Below the pieces are notes generated by a model, which searched no databases, was not told where the DNA came from, and saw only the letters and a program-made list of their open reading frames with translations. The translations under genes were made by a program, and so were the position numbers. Of a DNA stretch of 64,000 bases, positions 30,880 through 41,653 are shown piece after piece. Within the stretch, counting starts at the first letter, position 1, and every line of letters begins with the position of its first letter. This DNA comes from Hamiltosporidium tvaerminnensis (Eukaryota > Microsporidia > Dubosqiidae). The DNA is taken from assembly GCA_022605425.2 (NCBI GenBank), contig JAKIMF020000004.1, positions 186,001-250,000 on the forward strand, written 5' to 3'.

Positions 30880-33730
30880 TGTCTAACATAAAGTTATAAA
30901 ATTTATGTAGACAGAAAACTTGCCCGAGCTGGTTTATTTCCCTGCGGAGTTATATGTTTTTACTCAGAAAAGATCGGGATAGGTCAAATACCTGTGTTTT
31001 GACCCCAACCCTAATTTGACCACAGAAAGTAGAATAAGTTTCGTTCAAAATGAAGTGGAAGGCAAGTTTTTCTGGCCTAAAATCAATTAGAAGCAGATAA
31101 AAGCATAAAAATAGCAAAATAGTGTTATACTATATTTTAAGTAAATTACATTATAAGAAAAAAAGAAATGAAATTACTTTTTATCTTAAGAACATTAAGG
31201 CTAATAACAAGTAACTTTGTTTAAAAGAAGCACATCTTTTTAAACAGTGGCAAGTGTTATATTTGTTTTCATGACATTAACGCAGTTCTAGGTTTAACAT
31301 AAATGACTGCTACCCCAACACTCCATCGGTAACCCCTGCGATACCTACGTCCCAAAGCCTTTCATCTACCAGGTGTGTAGAACCTAATTAATAGGCGAGG
31401 CAGTTGCCCGGAGTTCGTTAATGTCCGTTGCATGGAGTGTGATCGAAGCCCTCCCCCTGGGCTCCCCCAAGACTATGCAGCATTCCAATTTACTCTACAC
31501 TTTTTAGCCCCAATAAACTTCTAGCTAAGATATATTTCAGAGATTTACATGGGGTCCACCTAGACAGTGCAATGTCATATCAACAGGTATAACCTGCTAC
31601 TTAGCTTTCCTGGCTTTAAATGGTTTTTTGTTTTGTATCTCCCAGGCGCTAAGTCTTCTAACCCGAGTGAGCAAGGCTAGGTTTCCAGGTTTTTACATGG
31701 CAATTACCTACATATTTTGCTGTGGTCTGCAATCTGGTTACGTACAAAACTAAAACTAAATTTGTAGAAAAATTTTCGCCATTTCTTAGACCTCTTCTCC
31801 GCATAACAACTCCCATGGAACGACCGAAGATGTAGGGTGGTTTTGTCCCACCAAAAATCCAAACAATGATCTCACAACAGTTTCACACACTCATTGCCAA
31901 GCAGAAAGTTTTTTATGTGTGTTATCTTCTTTCTACATAACGTTATGAATTATATAATTATTGAAATTTAAAAAAAAATTTGAGAGGCAAGCCAGGCTAA
32001 AAAATCTTTTAACTCACAGATAATATACTATCATAATCCAAAATTTCTTTATCTTAAGACCGGAAACCCTTAAATAATACTCAAAAGCATTCTAAGGAAA
32101 GATAGTTTATTGCCTTTTTTATACATGTTATATATCCATCTGGCGAGCCGAACCTAGAATTGAAATATAAAGGTTGGCAGCATTTTCTAATACGAGTTTC
32201 CCCATAACCAATAACCATTTTAATTATTTATCTTAAGTTTTCTGCGGTGAGTAGGGATAATCTAGCCGATATAAAGAATTAAGTAAAATCTTCTTGTTCA
32301 GGGTAAACTTAGAATTAAAAAACCAGCTACTTACAATACGTGTTATGAAGCCTGCTATTTTTATAGAAGAAGGCAACTATTTAAACATTTGGAAATATTA
32401 GAAGATAGAAAAAAAAACATGAGGTACATTCACGGAAGTTAAAATTAATTTACTTTAACTTAGAGAACTTTTTTTGCCAAATCAATTCCTGCAATTTTTA
32501 GACATCCGATATCGTTTTTTAATCATCGGATAGGAATAATCGGGCTTTAGGCGCAAATCTCTTCGAGTTAGAAGCCAAGATATATGTCGTTAAGTGAAAA
32601 ATAAGACAATACAGACTAGGTTATAAGAAAGCGCCTATCTGCACTTTTGTCAGAAATTCTAAGAAATTTTCATTGTGGCGAGCAGCAAGTGAACACATGA
32701 TTTTGCAATTCTTTGATTGCTTGAGAATAAATATCTATCATATAAAAAACAAAATTGGCGATCTAAATCATAATGAAACATGCCCGCAACTATAAAATCT
32801 TAGGTTCCGCAAAATATACATTAGAAAGGTTTAAGAAGAGAGAAATTTTTCAAAATAAATAAATTAGACAATTTAAATATCGAAATAGAAATCAGAAAAT
32901 TACATTTAAAGCTATATAATGCCAAAAAAAGGATTTGGTAGCTGATGGTGATGCTTATAATTGGCATGTTAAAGGTTACATCAGGCCTCATTACGAGCGA
33001 GTTGGCTATTACATATAAGATAAAAATATATTTCGAGCTACAGGGTGAAATGTCAATGCTGTAAAAGCTCTTGAAAATCGGATGAGCATTTGACGATTAG
33101 GTGTTAAAAAATTCCAGATCTGTGTAAAAAAAGACTTCAAAACGATGTCTTAGTTAAACACATACATTTTTTTAACCACATAACTTCACGTAAGCAAAAA
33201 AAATAAAGTAATTCTGCATGTGAAATCTTATAAGACTGGTACGGAATAAGAGGCAACACTAACATAAAAATCGATGTCAAATATCCTGATATCGGATCAG
33301 TAATTTGTATTTTGAATAGGAAACTGAATATGAATATACTAATTGAAAACGGAATAAACCTAATTTGATTCTTTGTAGACCGCACCAACGAGATAGCTAA
33401 GGTAGTACGAATTATTTTCAATGCAATGAATTTTATTTATAAGTTAAATATAGATATAATTACATATGTTCGGACCGGGGATGGTTTAGGGGGGGATAAA
33501 CCAAATGCAATCTCAAAATCTAAATATGAGCATTAAAACTGGCCTGAAATTTGAGAGATCTTACTCAAAAACAGTTTTAAATCTTTATTTGATCGACGGA
33601 AGATTAAATTATAAAAATATCGATCGGGCTGCGAAAAAGCGTCATATGACGTCATATAAGAAGCTGAGAGAGAAGAGCAATTCATGCCACTACTATATAT
33701 GTGTACCAATGAGTTAGAAGGTCTCGATTG
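30880..33730 (+). mobile_element. Decayed non-LTR retrotransposon, interrupted by repeat A3
   Basis: Colinear matches to the 49905-53640 element: 30920-31110 with 51300-51500 (reverse transcriptase; GAAGTGGAAGGC), 32325-32400 with 52005-52085 (ACGTGTTATGAAG, ATATTAGAAGATAG), 32480-32545 with 52190-52240, 32870-33060 with 52585-52765 (KLHLKLYNAKK, YYI-DKNIFRATG), 33245-33340 with 52975-53060 (endonuclease), and 33590-33700 with 53315-53420. Removing the 705-bp repeat A3 restores the expected spacing, so A3 inserted into this copy. All frames are broken; the small frames at 33137-33421 and 33505-33717 are incidental. Confidence 0.78.
31231..31935 (+). repeat. Interspersed repeat A, copy A3 (nested)
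   Basis: Nearly identical to A1 from CACATCTTTTT to the TTATGTG-GTTATC end. It splits the decayed retrotransposon 30880-33730, giving relative ages: the retrotransposon first, then repeat A. Confidence 0.85.
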
Positions 33731-34577
33731 AACAAACGGTAAAGTTAATGTAATATAGATGGATAAAATAAAAGGAATAAATTCATATACTTAAAATCTA
33801 GAAAATGATTCACTTTAAAGAATTGATATAATAAAAAAGGAGTAAAAACTTGGGTAAACTAAATGAAAACAATCGGGAAATAAATCGGATCTAAAATTCT
33901 TTGCTTTTTGTAAAAACAACAGTCACATATGGATTAAAAATAAAATATAATTTTTTTTGAAATATCAAGCAAATTTATTTTGAAAGATTGTCAAAGAGTT
34001 ACAACCATCTTGCTGAATTACTCAATTAATTTAAAAATTTTTAATATTTAATTTTTCTAACTTTAGTAAATAAACAGAGTTAAATCAAAATTTATATTAA
34101 ATATCCATTAGTAATGTACCTTAATATGATTCGAAACAACAATATTAAATTATTAAAAGATTTTTTACGTTTTCTGGATTTTTACACATACAAAATACTT
34201 TTTATCAGTTTGAAAAATCACAATATAATTTGCTCCTTAAATATATTCTTATTCTATTATATTTCAAATAGTAAATACCTTTATTATTCTTTTAAAGTTT
34301 TCATATTTTGGTTAAAAAATTTGTTTATGGTTTTGTAATTTAAATTTATCTATATATTTTAGGGTTTCGTAGTCTATTTTTTTAATTTTTAAGGTTCGAT
34401 CGTTTTTGGTCAAATATAGCTTTTTCCAATTTGAATAAGTGTTTTAATCAAAAAAAGTCATGTATGAAGCAACAAAATTCAATTGAACAAAGACAAAAAG
34501 GTTTTTTAAAAATACGATGAAAATTTAATAATATATTCCAAACATGTAAAATCAAACATGAGCTTTATTGCTATAAA
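33731..34577. other. AT-rich intergenic DNA
   Basis: A 74-codon frame at 34114-34338 (plus) is Phe/Ile/Tyr-rich as expected of random AT-rich DNA and is not called. Nothing else recognised. Confidence 0.45.
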
Positions 34578-34828
34578 TCATGAAAAACCCAAACCCGTAT
34601 GAGGATATCCCCCCATGCCATATGGATCAATTGTTGAAGTTTCGTAAGGCGAGACTACCTTTCTTGAGCCTAAACCAACATACTTCCAAACAATTGACTC
34701 CTACCGTTTGGAATATATTCTGGGTTCTCTTTTAAACTATTCGCATTTCTCGAAGCCCTATAATATTTGTTGCAGAATGTAAATGCAATATAAAATATAA
34801 AATACCATGATATTTTCACTCTAAAAAT
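34578..34828 (-). pseudogene. Small secreted protein NGRSQ-FG family, member 2, disrupted
   Basis: The family pattern is evident: a hydrophobic leader (SWYFIFYIAFTF), then LKENPEYIPNGRSQLFGSM. A one-base frameshift right after this, near 34675, ends the frame at a TAG; in the next frame the family C-terminus continues (GLGSRK, SPYETS, DPYGMGGYPHTG) to a stop at 34578-34580. The codon aligned with the paralogues' initiator ATG is ATT (34826-34828). An upstream in-frame ATG at 34877-34879 exists, but it lies beyond the promoter block, so it is unlikely to be used. Two independent defects make this a pseudogene, apparently a recent one. Confidence 0.8.
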
Positions 34829-34849
34829 AATATATTTTGTTAATTTTAA

Positions 34850-34880
34850 ATTTATATTTAATTTTGAAACTAATTTCATC
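34850..34880 (-). promoter_or_regulatory. Shared promoter block of NGRSQ-FG family, member 2 (degraded)
   Basis: GTTTCA and AATATAAAT are intact, but the outermost GATAA element reads GATGAA. This agrees with decay of the gene behind it. Confidence 0.5.
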
Positions 34881-35117
34881 TTTTGATTTCATTCTAGTCG
34901 AAAAAAGGAATATTGGAATAAATATGTTCTCATATATTCTTTATTTTATATAAAATATACTTAATATTTTTCTAGACCGAATGAAACTTATGAATGATGA
35001 AACAGTTATCTAGAAACATGTTTTTAATTTATTTAATTTTTAATAATAAAACTTGACTAAGCTAAGATTTTTTAAAATTTAAGAAATTTGTTACTTAGAC
35101 TTTATTTTTTGTTGAGA

Positions 35118-35366
35118 TTAGGGAAAAGCTGAACCTGGAAGATAATATCCACCATGAGCATAAGGACCCGTGCTTAATGGATCATAAGGCGATGTAAAAG
35201 GTTTCGAGCCCACTTCTAGCATACCTCCAAATAATCTACTTCTACTTACAGGAATATCTTCAGGTGCCGCCTTTAATTTGTTTATAATATTGAGTCTATG
35301 TCCTTTTTTGCAAAATGATAAAATGATGTAAAATATAAAATACAAAAAATTTATTTTCATACACAT
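35118..35366 (-). CDS. Small secreted protein, NGRSQ-FG family, member 3
   Basis: The 82-residue protein has a signal peptide (KINFLYFIFYIILSFC) and the family core in variant form: EDIPVSRSRLFGGMLEVGSKPF, then SPYDPLSTGPYAHGGYYLPG. The NGR tripeptide of the other members is VSR here, so the Arg-Ser-x-(L/M/Y/F) part is the better-conserved bit. Met1 (35364-35366) or Met3 could start; Met3 places the ATG at the same distance from the TATA-like element as in the paralogues. Frame and domain pattern are intact. Confidence 0.78.
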   Translation of the reverse strand: MCMKINFLYFIFYIILSFCKKGHRLNIINKLKAAPEDIPVSRSRLFGGMLEVGSKPFTSPYDPLSTGPYAHGGYYLPGSAFP

Positions 35367-35380
35367 ATTTGCTCATTCCT

Positions 35381-35415
35381 ATTTATATTTAAATCTTTTT
35401 GAAACAAATCTTATC
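35381..35415 (-). promoter_or_regulatory. Shared promoter block of NGRSQ-FG family, member 3
   Basis: GATAAG, GTTTCA and AATATAAAT in order and at family spacing, 15-21 bases from the candidate starts. Confidence 0.65.
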
Positions 35416-36164
35416 GTTGTCAAATAACCGATAAAAATGAACTATCTTAAGTTTGATTTTCAGGTTTTCTATTTAAAACATCGATTATTCTATCTCGTGT
35501 ATTCCATAAAAATTTTATAATAAAATTAGCTTATTGTCATTAATACTTTATCTTTCTATTTGTATCAATCTGAACAAAAAACCTCGATATTTATGAAATA
35601 TATTATTGTATGTGTAATTCTAATTTGTTTTCATTGAAAGAAGTTGTTAAAAACAAAAACCAAAGTTAAATTTTTGTTAGAAAAAGAAGATCTAGCATAT
35701 AAGATGTCAATAAAATGTTTATATACTATAAGCCCGGTTTTCTTTATCATCTTGAAAACACCGTTTTTAATTTATTCAATATCTCAAATTTATTTTAGTT
35801 CTATTTCTCTATTTAGAACACCATATGTTTCACAATATAAATACATCTGCCAATGAAGATATTACACCCTTCTCTTTTTTAAACTTATTTGCTTCCATTT
35901 TTTTATCGTTTCTCATCTATTTTATAACTCATTCTACTTCGGATTTGAGTTTTATCTTCGTTTAAAAAATGAATATTTTGAAAAGAACATTATTTAAAAT
36001 TTACAATTTTGCACATAAAACAATCTAAACTCAAGCTTATGAAATATATAATAGCATTATTAATGAAATAAATTGATTGTATGTACAATCTTTATTTATA
36101 ATAAATAAATCGAGACTTTAAAAAAATGTGAAAATATTAATCAAACTAGACTTTATTATTGAAA
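35416..36164. other. AT-rich spacer between family members 3 and 4
   Basis: No gene recognised; the open frame around 35644-35856 lacks an ATG start. Confidence 0.5.
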
Positions 36165-36413
36165 TTATGGTAAAAAAGTACCTGGTCCGTTTCTAGAATA
36201 TGGATATCCACTGCCAGTACCCAAAGAGCCATAGGGCCGCCCCAATGGTGTTGGACCTAATCCATTCAAATCCCCAAACATTTGACTCCTACCGTTTGGA
36301 CTATCCTCTGAATTCGCTCTCAAGTTACTTCTTTGATACGCACCAGCATTTTTATTACAGCATATATATGTAATGTAAAATAAAAAACACAATAAACATT
36401 CCATTCTAAACAT
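36165..36413 (-). CDS. Small secreted protein, NGRSQ-FG family, member 4
   Basis: The 82-residue protein starts MFRMECLLCFLFYITYICC, a signal peptide, followed by LRANSEDSPNGRSQMFGDLN, GLGPTPLGRPYGSLGTG and a Gly/Tyr/Pro-rich C-terminus. It keeps a true ATG (36411-36413), an intact frame and the shared promoter. With member 1 it is the best candidate for a functional gene of the family. Function unknown. A basic residue in the middle of the conserved core (NGR|SQ) would suit processing by a trypsin- or kexin-like protease; that is speculation. Confidence 0.8.
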   Translation of the reverse strand: MFRMECLLCFLFYITYICCNKNAGAYQRSNLRANSEDSPNGRSQMFGDLNGLGPTPLGRPYGSLGTGSGYPYSRNGPGTFLP

Positions 36414-36433
36414 ATTTTCTTGGATTTTTCATG

Positions 36434-36464
36434 TATTTATATTTTATTTTGAAACATATTTTAT
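36434..36464 (-). promoter_or_regulatory. Shared promoter block of NGRSQ-FG family, member 4
   Basis: GATAAAA (36459-36464), GTTTCA (36451-36456) and AATATAAATA (36434-36444), the clearest example of the block. Confidence 0.68.
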
Positions 36465-38617
36465 CTTTTGATTTTCTTCTGGTCAAATCGTCAGGATGAA
36501 ATTAAATTATGTTTTTCCTGATAGGCTCTTTTTCATGTACTAAACAAAAAACATTCTATCTTTTAATTTAATCAGAGTTGGGAATGCCAAAAAAAAATTA
36601 AAAATTATTTGTCCTTAGATATTTTGATACCAAATATGGAAATCCCATATAACTTTTTTTTAGACTAATAGGATGTATAGAGTTAACACAACATTAATGT
36701 AAATAACAGAAAAATTCATCATAGATGGCTTTATTATATTGATATCTATCAGATATTTAAAGTTGTTAAAGGTGTATCATAAAATGATGGCAATTTTTGA
36801 AACTGTTACTAATATCACCATACATTTGAATTCGATTATTTGAAATATATTACGGCTTACGATATTACTGCTTTCTCTTCGAATTCGATAACTCTTAAGA
36901 CAAATATAGGAGCAACATGAAGAATACGGCCTTTTATTCAAAACATAAATTTCTTAGGTTTCCTTACATTTAAATTCATTTTTAAATGCAAATTTTGCAG
37001 ACAAAATATAATTTGCCACAATCAATTAGGGGAAGTTAAAAACAAAAATACAAATCCGTGATGATGGTGTACACATATTTGTTTCTCGTAAGAAAGACAT
37101 TTGCTGACATGAGATTGAATTTAAAACGTATAAAAAAATAAATTTTCTTGCAGTTTTGCCATATCAATGTTGATTGAAACAATATCTTTGTAACCGAATT
37201 AACTTATAATATTTAACTACCGCAAAATTATACTAAAATTCGAAATTTCTTATTTCTTAGCTTTTTTTGTTGTTAAAGCATACTACTTTATATTTATATT
37301 TTTAGTATTTGTTACATTGTTTTTGGTTGCTAATTTTGTTTAAATAAGTTTTTTGTGATTATTAATATTGAATTTTAGTTCTTTTCTTGTTAATAATCAA
37401 AATGGACAAAAAAACCATAAAAATTATATCTATTTCGGTTTAATTGCTTTATATATGAAAATATGCAATCTGAAAGAATATGTTTCTTATATAGAATTTA
37501 GTAAAGTTTAGATATAAATTTGTTTTTTGAAATAACAAACTTGGTTTGGCCATTAAAAGAGGTTTTTAACCATTCCATCGACTATGAAATGATTCTTAAC
37601 CTCTTGTATATATTATTGCGAATTCATTATGAAATTATCAAAAAAAGTATAGGTTCTCTATGAAAGAGTAGGTTAGTTCTAAACATATTTTTATACATAG
37701 TTTAGTAAAACTGGTTTTTTACGATCATGACCGAGTAAGGAAAAAAACTATATGATTTTCCAACATAAAAATGAAAAAAAACGTTATATTACAGAGAAAA
37801 CATTGACTAAATATATTTTGAATTCTATAAAAAGCCTGGGAATGATCTTTGTATGCGCAAGCGAAATAGCATAGAAATTTTAAGACTTTAAAGTAGCGAA
37901 ATATTATATTAGGTTCTAGTCGTTTCAACTTTTTTTTTTACCTAAACTAAATAACTATAGTATTTTTTATTCCAGTATTTTGGTTATTTAACAAATCTAT
38001 ATATGATATCATAAATTTGACTTAGTGAAATTGATTTTTCCACTTTTTTCGTTTGTTTTTAATAAATACCGAACAAACATTCTTTTAATATTGTTCAAAC
38101 TTAGTCTAATGGGCTATTTTAACCCATTCGAAAATACAAGCTATTTACAAGACACGATAGTGGTTTAACCGTCATCGTAAATAATTTCAGTTTAGCCATC
38201 ATATCCAAGTAATATAAGAAAATGGTTTTATTTGCATCTTAGTTAGCATTTTATAAGTTCGGTTGGTAAAATATTTAATTAAAAATTATTTTTTTGATCG
38301 GTAATATCTTATATTCGATATTATTATTTTACAGATTGCACGTTTTTATATTTTTTCTTATTTTAAATATCCATGCTGTTTAGAGATTATTCATCTAATA
38401 TTTTTATATTTTGAATCTTTTTGTTGTGATATGCTTCATTAATTTTATATCGAAAATTATATTTGATAAGAAGTTAATTTAATTTGTATAAAACGAAAAA
38501 GAATAAGTTTTGAATACCAATAGTTCAATTAGTATATAATATATAATAAAATGGTTAGGTATATAGTAAAAAAATGATCTATTTTTTTAATTTTGAACAT
38601 ATCTTTATTTACTTAAC
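36465..38617. other. Gene-less AT-rich region
   Basis: About 2.1 kb between family members 4 and 5. A 67-codon frame at 37725-37928 (minus) has no upstream block or family similarity and is not called. No repeat recognised. Confidence 0.45.
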
Positions 38618-38869
38618 TTATGAAAAACCTGCGCTTGCGCCAGACCACCTCGATCCGAAGGAATTATAATATCCACCTAGGGGATCGTATGGTCGTGCTA
38701 AAGGTTTAGGGCCTAATCCAAACATACTAGTAAACATTTGGCTTCGATTATTTAGAATATCTTCCGAATTTGACATTAAATAATCTTTTTTGCTTATAAT
38801 ACTTTCACCAATGCCCAAAACGAATGTTATATAAACTATGAAACACAATATATTTTTTATTCTGAACAC
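38618..38869 (-). pseudogene. Small secreted protein NGRSQ-FG family, member 5, initiator ATG lost
   Basis: The frame is intact over 83 codons with signal-like FRIKNILCFIVYITFVLG, then LMSNSEDILNNRSQMFTSMF, GLGPKPLARPYDPLGG. The codon at the position of the family's start (38867-38869) is GTG, not ATG, and an in-frame TAA lies five codons upstream with no ATG between. The ATG overlapping by two bases (38869-38871) is in another frame. The next in-frame Met (about residue 28) would remove the signal peptide. Either this copy is newly dead, it uses a non-ATG start, or there is a sequence error. The promoter block is well kept. Confidence 0.65.
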
Positions 38870-38887
38870 ATTTTGCCTGAATTACTG

Positions 38888-38919
38888 TATTTATATTATA
38901 CTATGAAACAAATGTTATC
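38888..38919 (-). promoter_or_regulatory. Shared promoter block of NGRSQ-FG family, member 5
   Basis: GGATAAC, GTTTCA and AATATAAATA in the same order and spacing as in the other members. Confidence 0.6.
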
Positions 38920-39821
38920 CTAGATTTTAATGTCATTAAAATCACGAATTAATTCGAATATGGTCGTTCTATAATGTATTCTTTTAATAGATAATGTATC
39001 TAAATACTTTCTTTTGTATTCGATATGGATATTAAATGGAAAATATATTTATAAATATTTTTTTGTAGTCTAAAATAGTAAAAAAAATCTAATTTTTTAT
39101 AATTTTTTTAAGAAAAACTCTATGAATTAAATTATGAAACACACGCACAACCATTTGAATATCCATCGAAATATGAGCTGTTATAAATTATAGCTATAAA
39201 TAGTCTGAAAATTTTGCCTCCATCTTATATATATTTGGAAAAGTTAGATTCTTACGTTTAGATGTTTTCACAATTCATCATGAAATACTGAGTTTTGTCT
39301 ATAACACTGCATTCAACCCCTAATAGATCGTAATGTAAAATTCAAACAATCATATATCTTTCTCAAAATATTTGTGCTCTTTGGTCCTTTATAGGCCATT
39401 TTTAAAATATTAGACCTTGCAGCAGATCCAGATTTGGAAGCCAAGATTAAATAAAAATATATTTATACAAGATTTTATTTTTTTTTTTCGTATAACACAT
39501 TCTATATTGCTGAATGTTATCATAATTATACATTTATAAACATAATTTGGATAATTTTTAACAGTTTGAAATATTTATGTATGTAAATACCGAACTATTC
39601 CCCATATACTTCCATAGTCTTTTAAATAGCTTTAATTTATAAAGATTGAATTTATTTCTTAGCCTTCTCTAATTGAAGCACCTAGACTGATTAAAAAACA
39701 GTTCATTTTTTTAAAACTTTATAGAGAAAGATCAAATTTCGTATGTAGTGTACCTTTTTTAAAAAAATTATGTTGAAAATTTCGACAGAATATAAACAAT
39801 TATATTAATTTATACTTTATT
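38920..39821. other. AT-rich intergenic DNA
   Basis: No gene, RNA or known repeat recognised. Confidence 0.45.
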
Positions 39822-40235
39822 ACTTATTCCACTCATCTTCTACCTCTCGATGTATAGAATGAAAAGATGGAAACCAATATATTCTGTCTCCAATCAATGT
39901 ACTGGTATTTCCTTTATCTATTCTTCTTTGACGAAAATTCGTTTAATGTTTCAAACTATTATGACTTTCACAAATTCCTCTATTTTTCGACAATTTGATT
40001 GCTTTTTATATTCCCTATGCAATATTTTAAATTCCTTACCATTCATTTATTTTCGAGACAGTCCTTTATTGTTCCATTTGTTTCTTCTAATATTTTGTAA
40101 TTCATGATTATAGGTAATGATTCATAAATCCACTGTGGTTTATATCCTACTAAATTTTAACAATAAATTTCAAATTAATTTCACAGACTCATTGCCAACC
40201 ATATGTTTTTAATGTGGTTATTCTCTCTCCACCTA
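39822..40235 (+). repeat. Interspersed repeat B, copy B3
   Basis: It starts with ATTCCACTCATCTTCTACCT and CTCGATGTATAGA, contains CTGTGGTTTATATCCTACTAAA, and ends with ACAGACTCATTGCCAACCATATG and GTGGTTATTCTCTCTCCACC. The central ~250 bp of B4 is absent. The 85-codon frame inside is incidental. Confidence 0.7.
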
Positions 40236-40551
40236 AAGACGACAATAAATGAAAAAAATTACTGTAAAAAAAATTACTGTAAAAAATATTTATTATAGAG
40301 AATATATATTGTGAATATAGAAACTTTTTTAGTAATTGTATTTTTGGTAACAAAGGTGACTTTTAAGAATTAAAGATAAATGTAAAAGATTAAGAGGAGG
40401 TGATGTAAAATAAAGCTTACTGTAAAAAAACCAACCGGATCTTTAAGAATATAACGGTAGTATTTGACCAAGAAATTAAAAAAAATAAATTTCATTTTTT
40501 TTTTAATTCAAGAATTCGGTATTGCCAAAAATATTTTCATAAACCCATATA

Positions 40552-40794
40552 ATGGACAATTTATTGATATTAAAAGATATGTTAGTTAAAAATAGAAATA
40601 AAGAAGATATATTGTGTCAAATAAACATTTGCTATGATATTATTTTATCGAATTATGATTATTATTTTACAACTATATTTATAAAGCTTGTAAAGGAACT
40701 TAAAAACGTTCCTTTTTACAGTTTGGAAATTAAAAAAATTTTGAAAACAATTGATTTTATAATATTTCCCGTAAAAAAGTCACTAATTAAATAA
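40552..40794 (+). CDS. Small protein of unknown function
   Basis: The 80-residue Ile/Lys/Leu-rich helical-looking protein (MDNLLILKDMLVKNRNKEDI...) has no signal peptide and no motif I recognise. The main support is its start: a CCC at 40544-40546 lies six bases before the ATG, as in other genes here, and the codons follow the AT-rich coding style. It is convergent with STE14, 265 bp apart. It could be a small subunit of a larger complex, or a chance frame. Confidence 0.5.
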   Translation: MDNLLILKDMLVKNRNKEDILCQINICYDIILSNYDYYFTTIFIKLVKELKNVPFYSLEIKKILKTIDFIIFPVKKSLIK

Positions 40795-41059
40795 TTATTT
40801 TTTTTGCAATAAATGCTCTAATTTTCTATTTTTTTTAAATTCTTTTAGACAAATCCTTCATTTAGAAATCTTAAAATATTTTTACGTCAGAAATAGAGTG
40901 GCTTTTTTTACCAAATGTTTTTCAAGAGGTTGACTACAGAAGTGTTTAACTCCGGGTATAAAAAATATTTTTTATCTAAAATTTCTTTAAAATAAAAAAG
41001 TTTTACTGAAATAATTTTTTTAAATAAAAATTTACCGAAAAATATATTTTATTATTAAT

Positions 41060-41653
41060 TCATTTTATAATATAAAAGAATCCTGAAGGTGTATTATTTT
41101 TATATTCCTTGTAACTAGAATGTCTATCCAGTAAAACACCTTCTTCTTCTTCAAGTTGATGGGCAAATTTATTTTTTAAAACGTACAAAACAACTACTGG
41201 TGAAGTCGTGTTTCCTAGATAGAGAAGTGTTCCTACTAAATGTAAAAATGCAGCAACATAGAAAGGATGACGTGCATGAGCATATAAACCACCGTACAAC
41301 ATTTTATTACATTCAAAAGCCAAAGAATATATTATGTAAAGCATAAGCCCGAAACCAATCAAAAGCAATATTGCCCCAGATTTTTGTATAATATTATATC
41401 TAAATTTTGGTATAAAATATGAGAAAAACAAGTATTCGCTTGCTATATAACCCAACAAAAATTTATATTCGTTAATATCGAAGGGCATTGGCACAAAAAG
41501 TGGATGTTTCTTGATTTTATCGCCATATAGTTGAAAAATAAAGAATAAAAATGCTTCCATTGCAAAAACATGACTCAATGGACTGTGTTTTGAATAAAAT
41601 GCTCCATAACTAAATAAAACACCGAGTGCAAAATAAAATATTTTTTCTCGCAT
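41060..41653 (-). CDS. STE14: Protein-S-isoprenylcysteine O-methyltransferase (STE14/ICMT)
   Basis: The 197-residue membrane protein has several hydrophobic segments and the ICMT signature at its C-terminus: GGLYAHARHPFYVA (residues 121-134), a hydrophobic turn, the EEEE cluster at 168-171, then YKEYKNNTPSGFFYI (181-195). These residues form the SAM and substrate site in the family. It methylates the C-terminal farnesyl-cysteine of Ras/Rho-type GTPases and mating factors in the ER membrane. A CCCC run (41657-41660 on the plus strand as GGGG) lies three bases before the ATG. A little shorter than yeast Ste14 (239 aa), mainly at the N-terminus. Confidence 0.93.
   Translation of the reverse strand: MREKIFYFALGVLFSYGAFYSKHSPLSHVFAMEAFLFFIFQLYGDKIKKHPLFVPMPFDINEYKFLLGYIASEYLFFSYFIPKFRYNIIQKSGAILLLIGFGLMLYIIYSLAFECNKMLYGGLYAHARHPFYVAAFLHLVGTLLYLGNTTSPVVVLYVLKNKFAHQLEEEEGVLLDRHSSYKEYKNNTPSGFFYIIK

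Noticed and set aside
33137-33421. 94-codon hydrophobic frame, minus strand
   Set aside because: The opposite strand carries the decayed retrotransposon endonuclease region; the hydrophobic reading is its antisense.
33505-33717. 70-codon frame, plus strand
   Set aside because: Another frame of the same DNA matches the FDRR...WERAS tail of the retrotransposon, so this is transposon debris.
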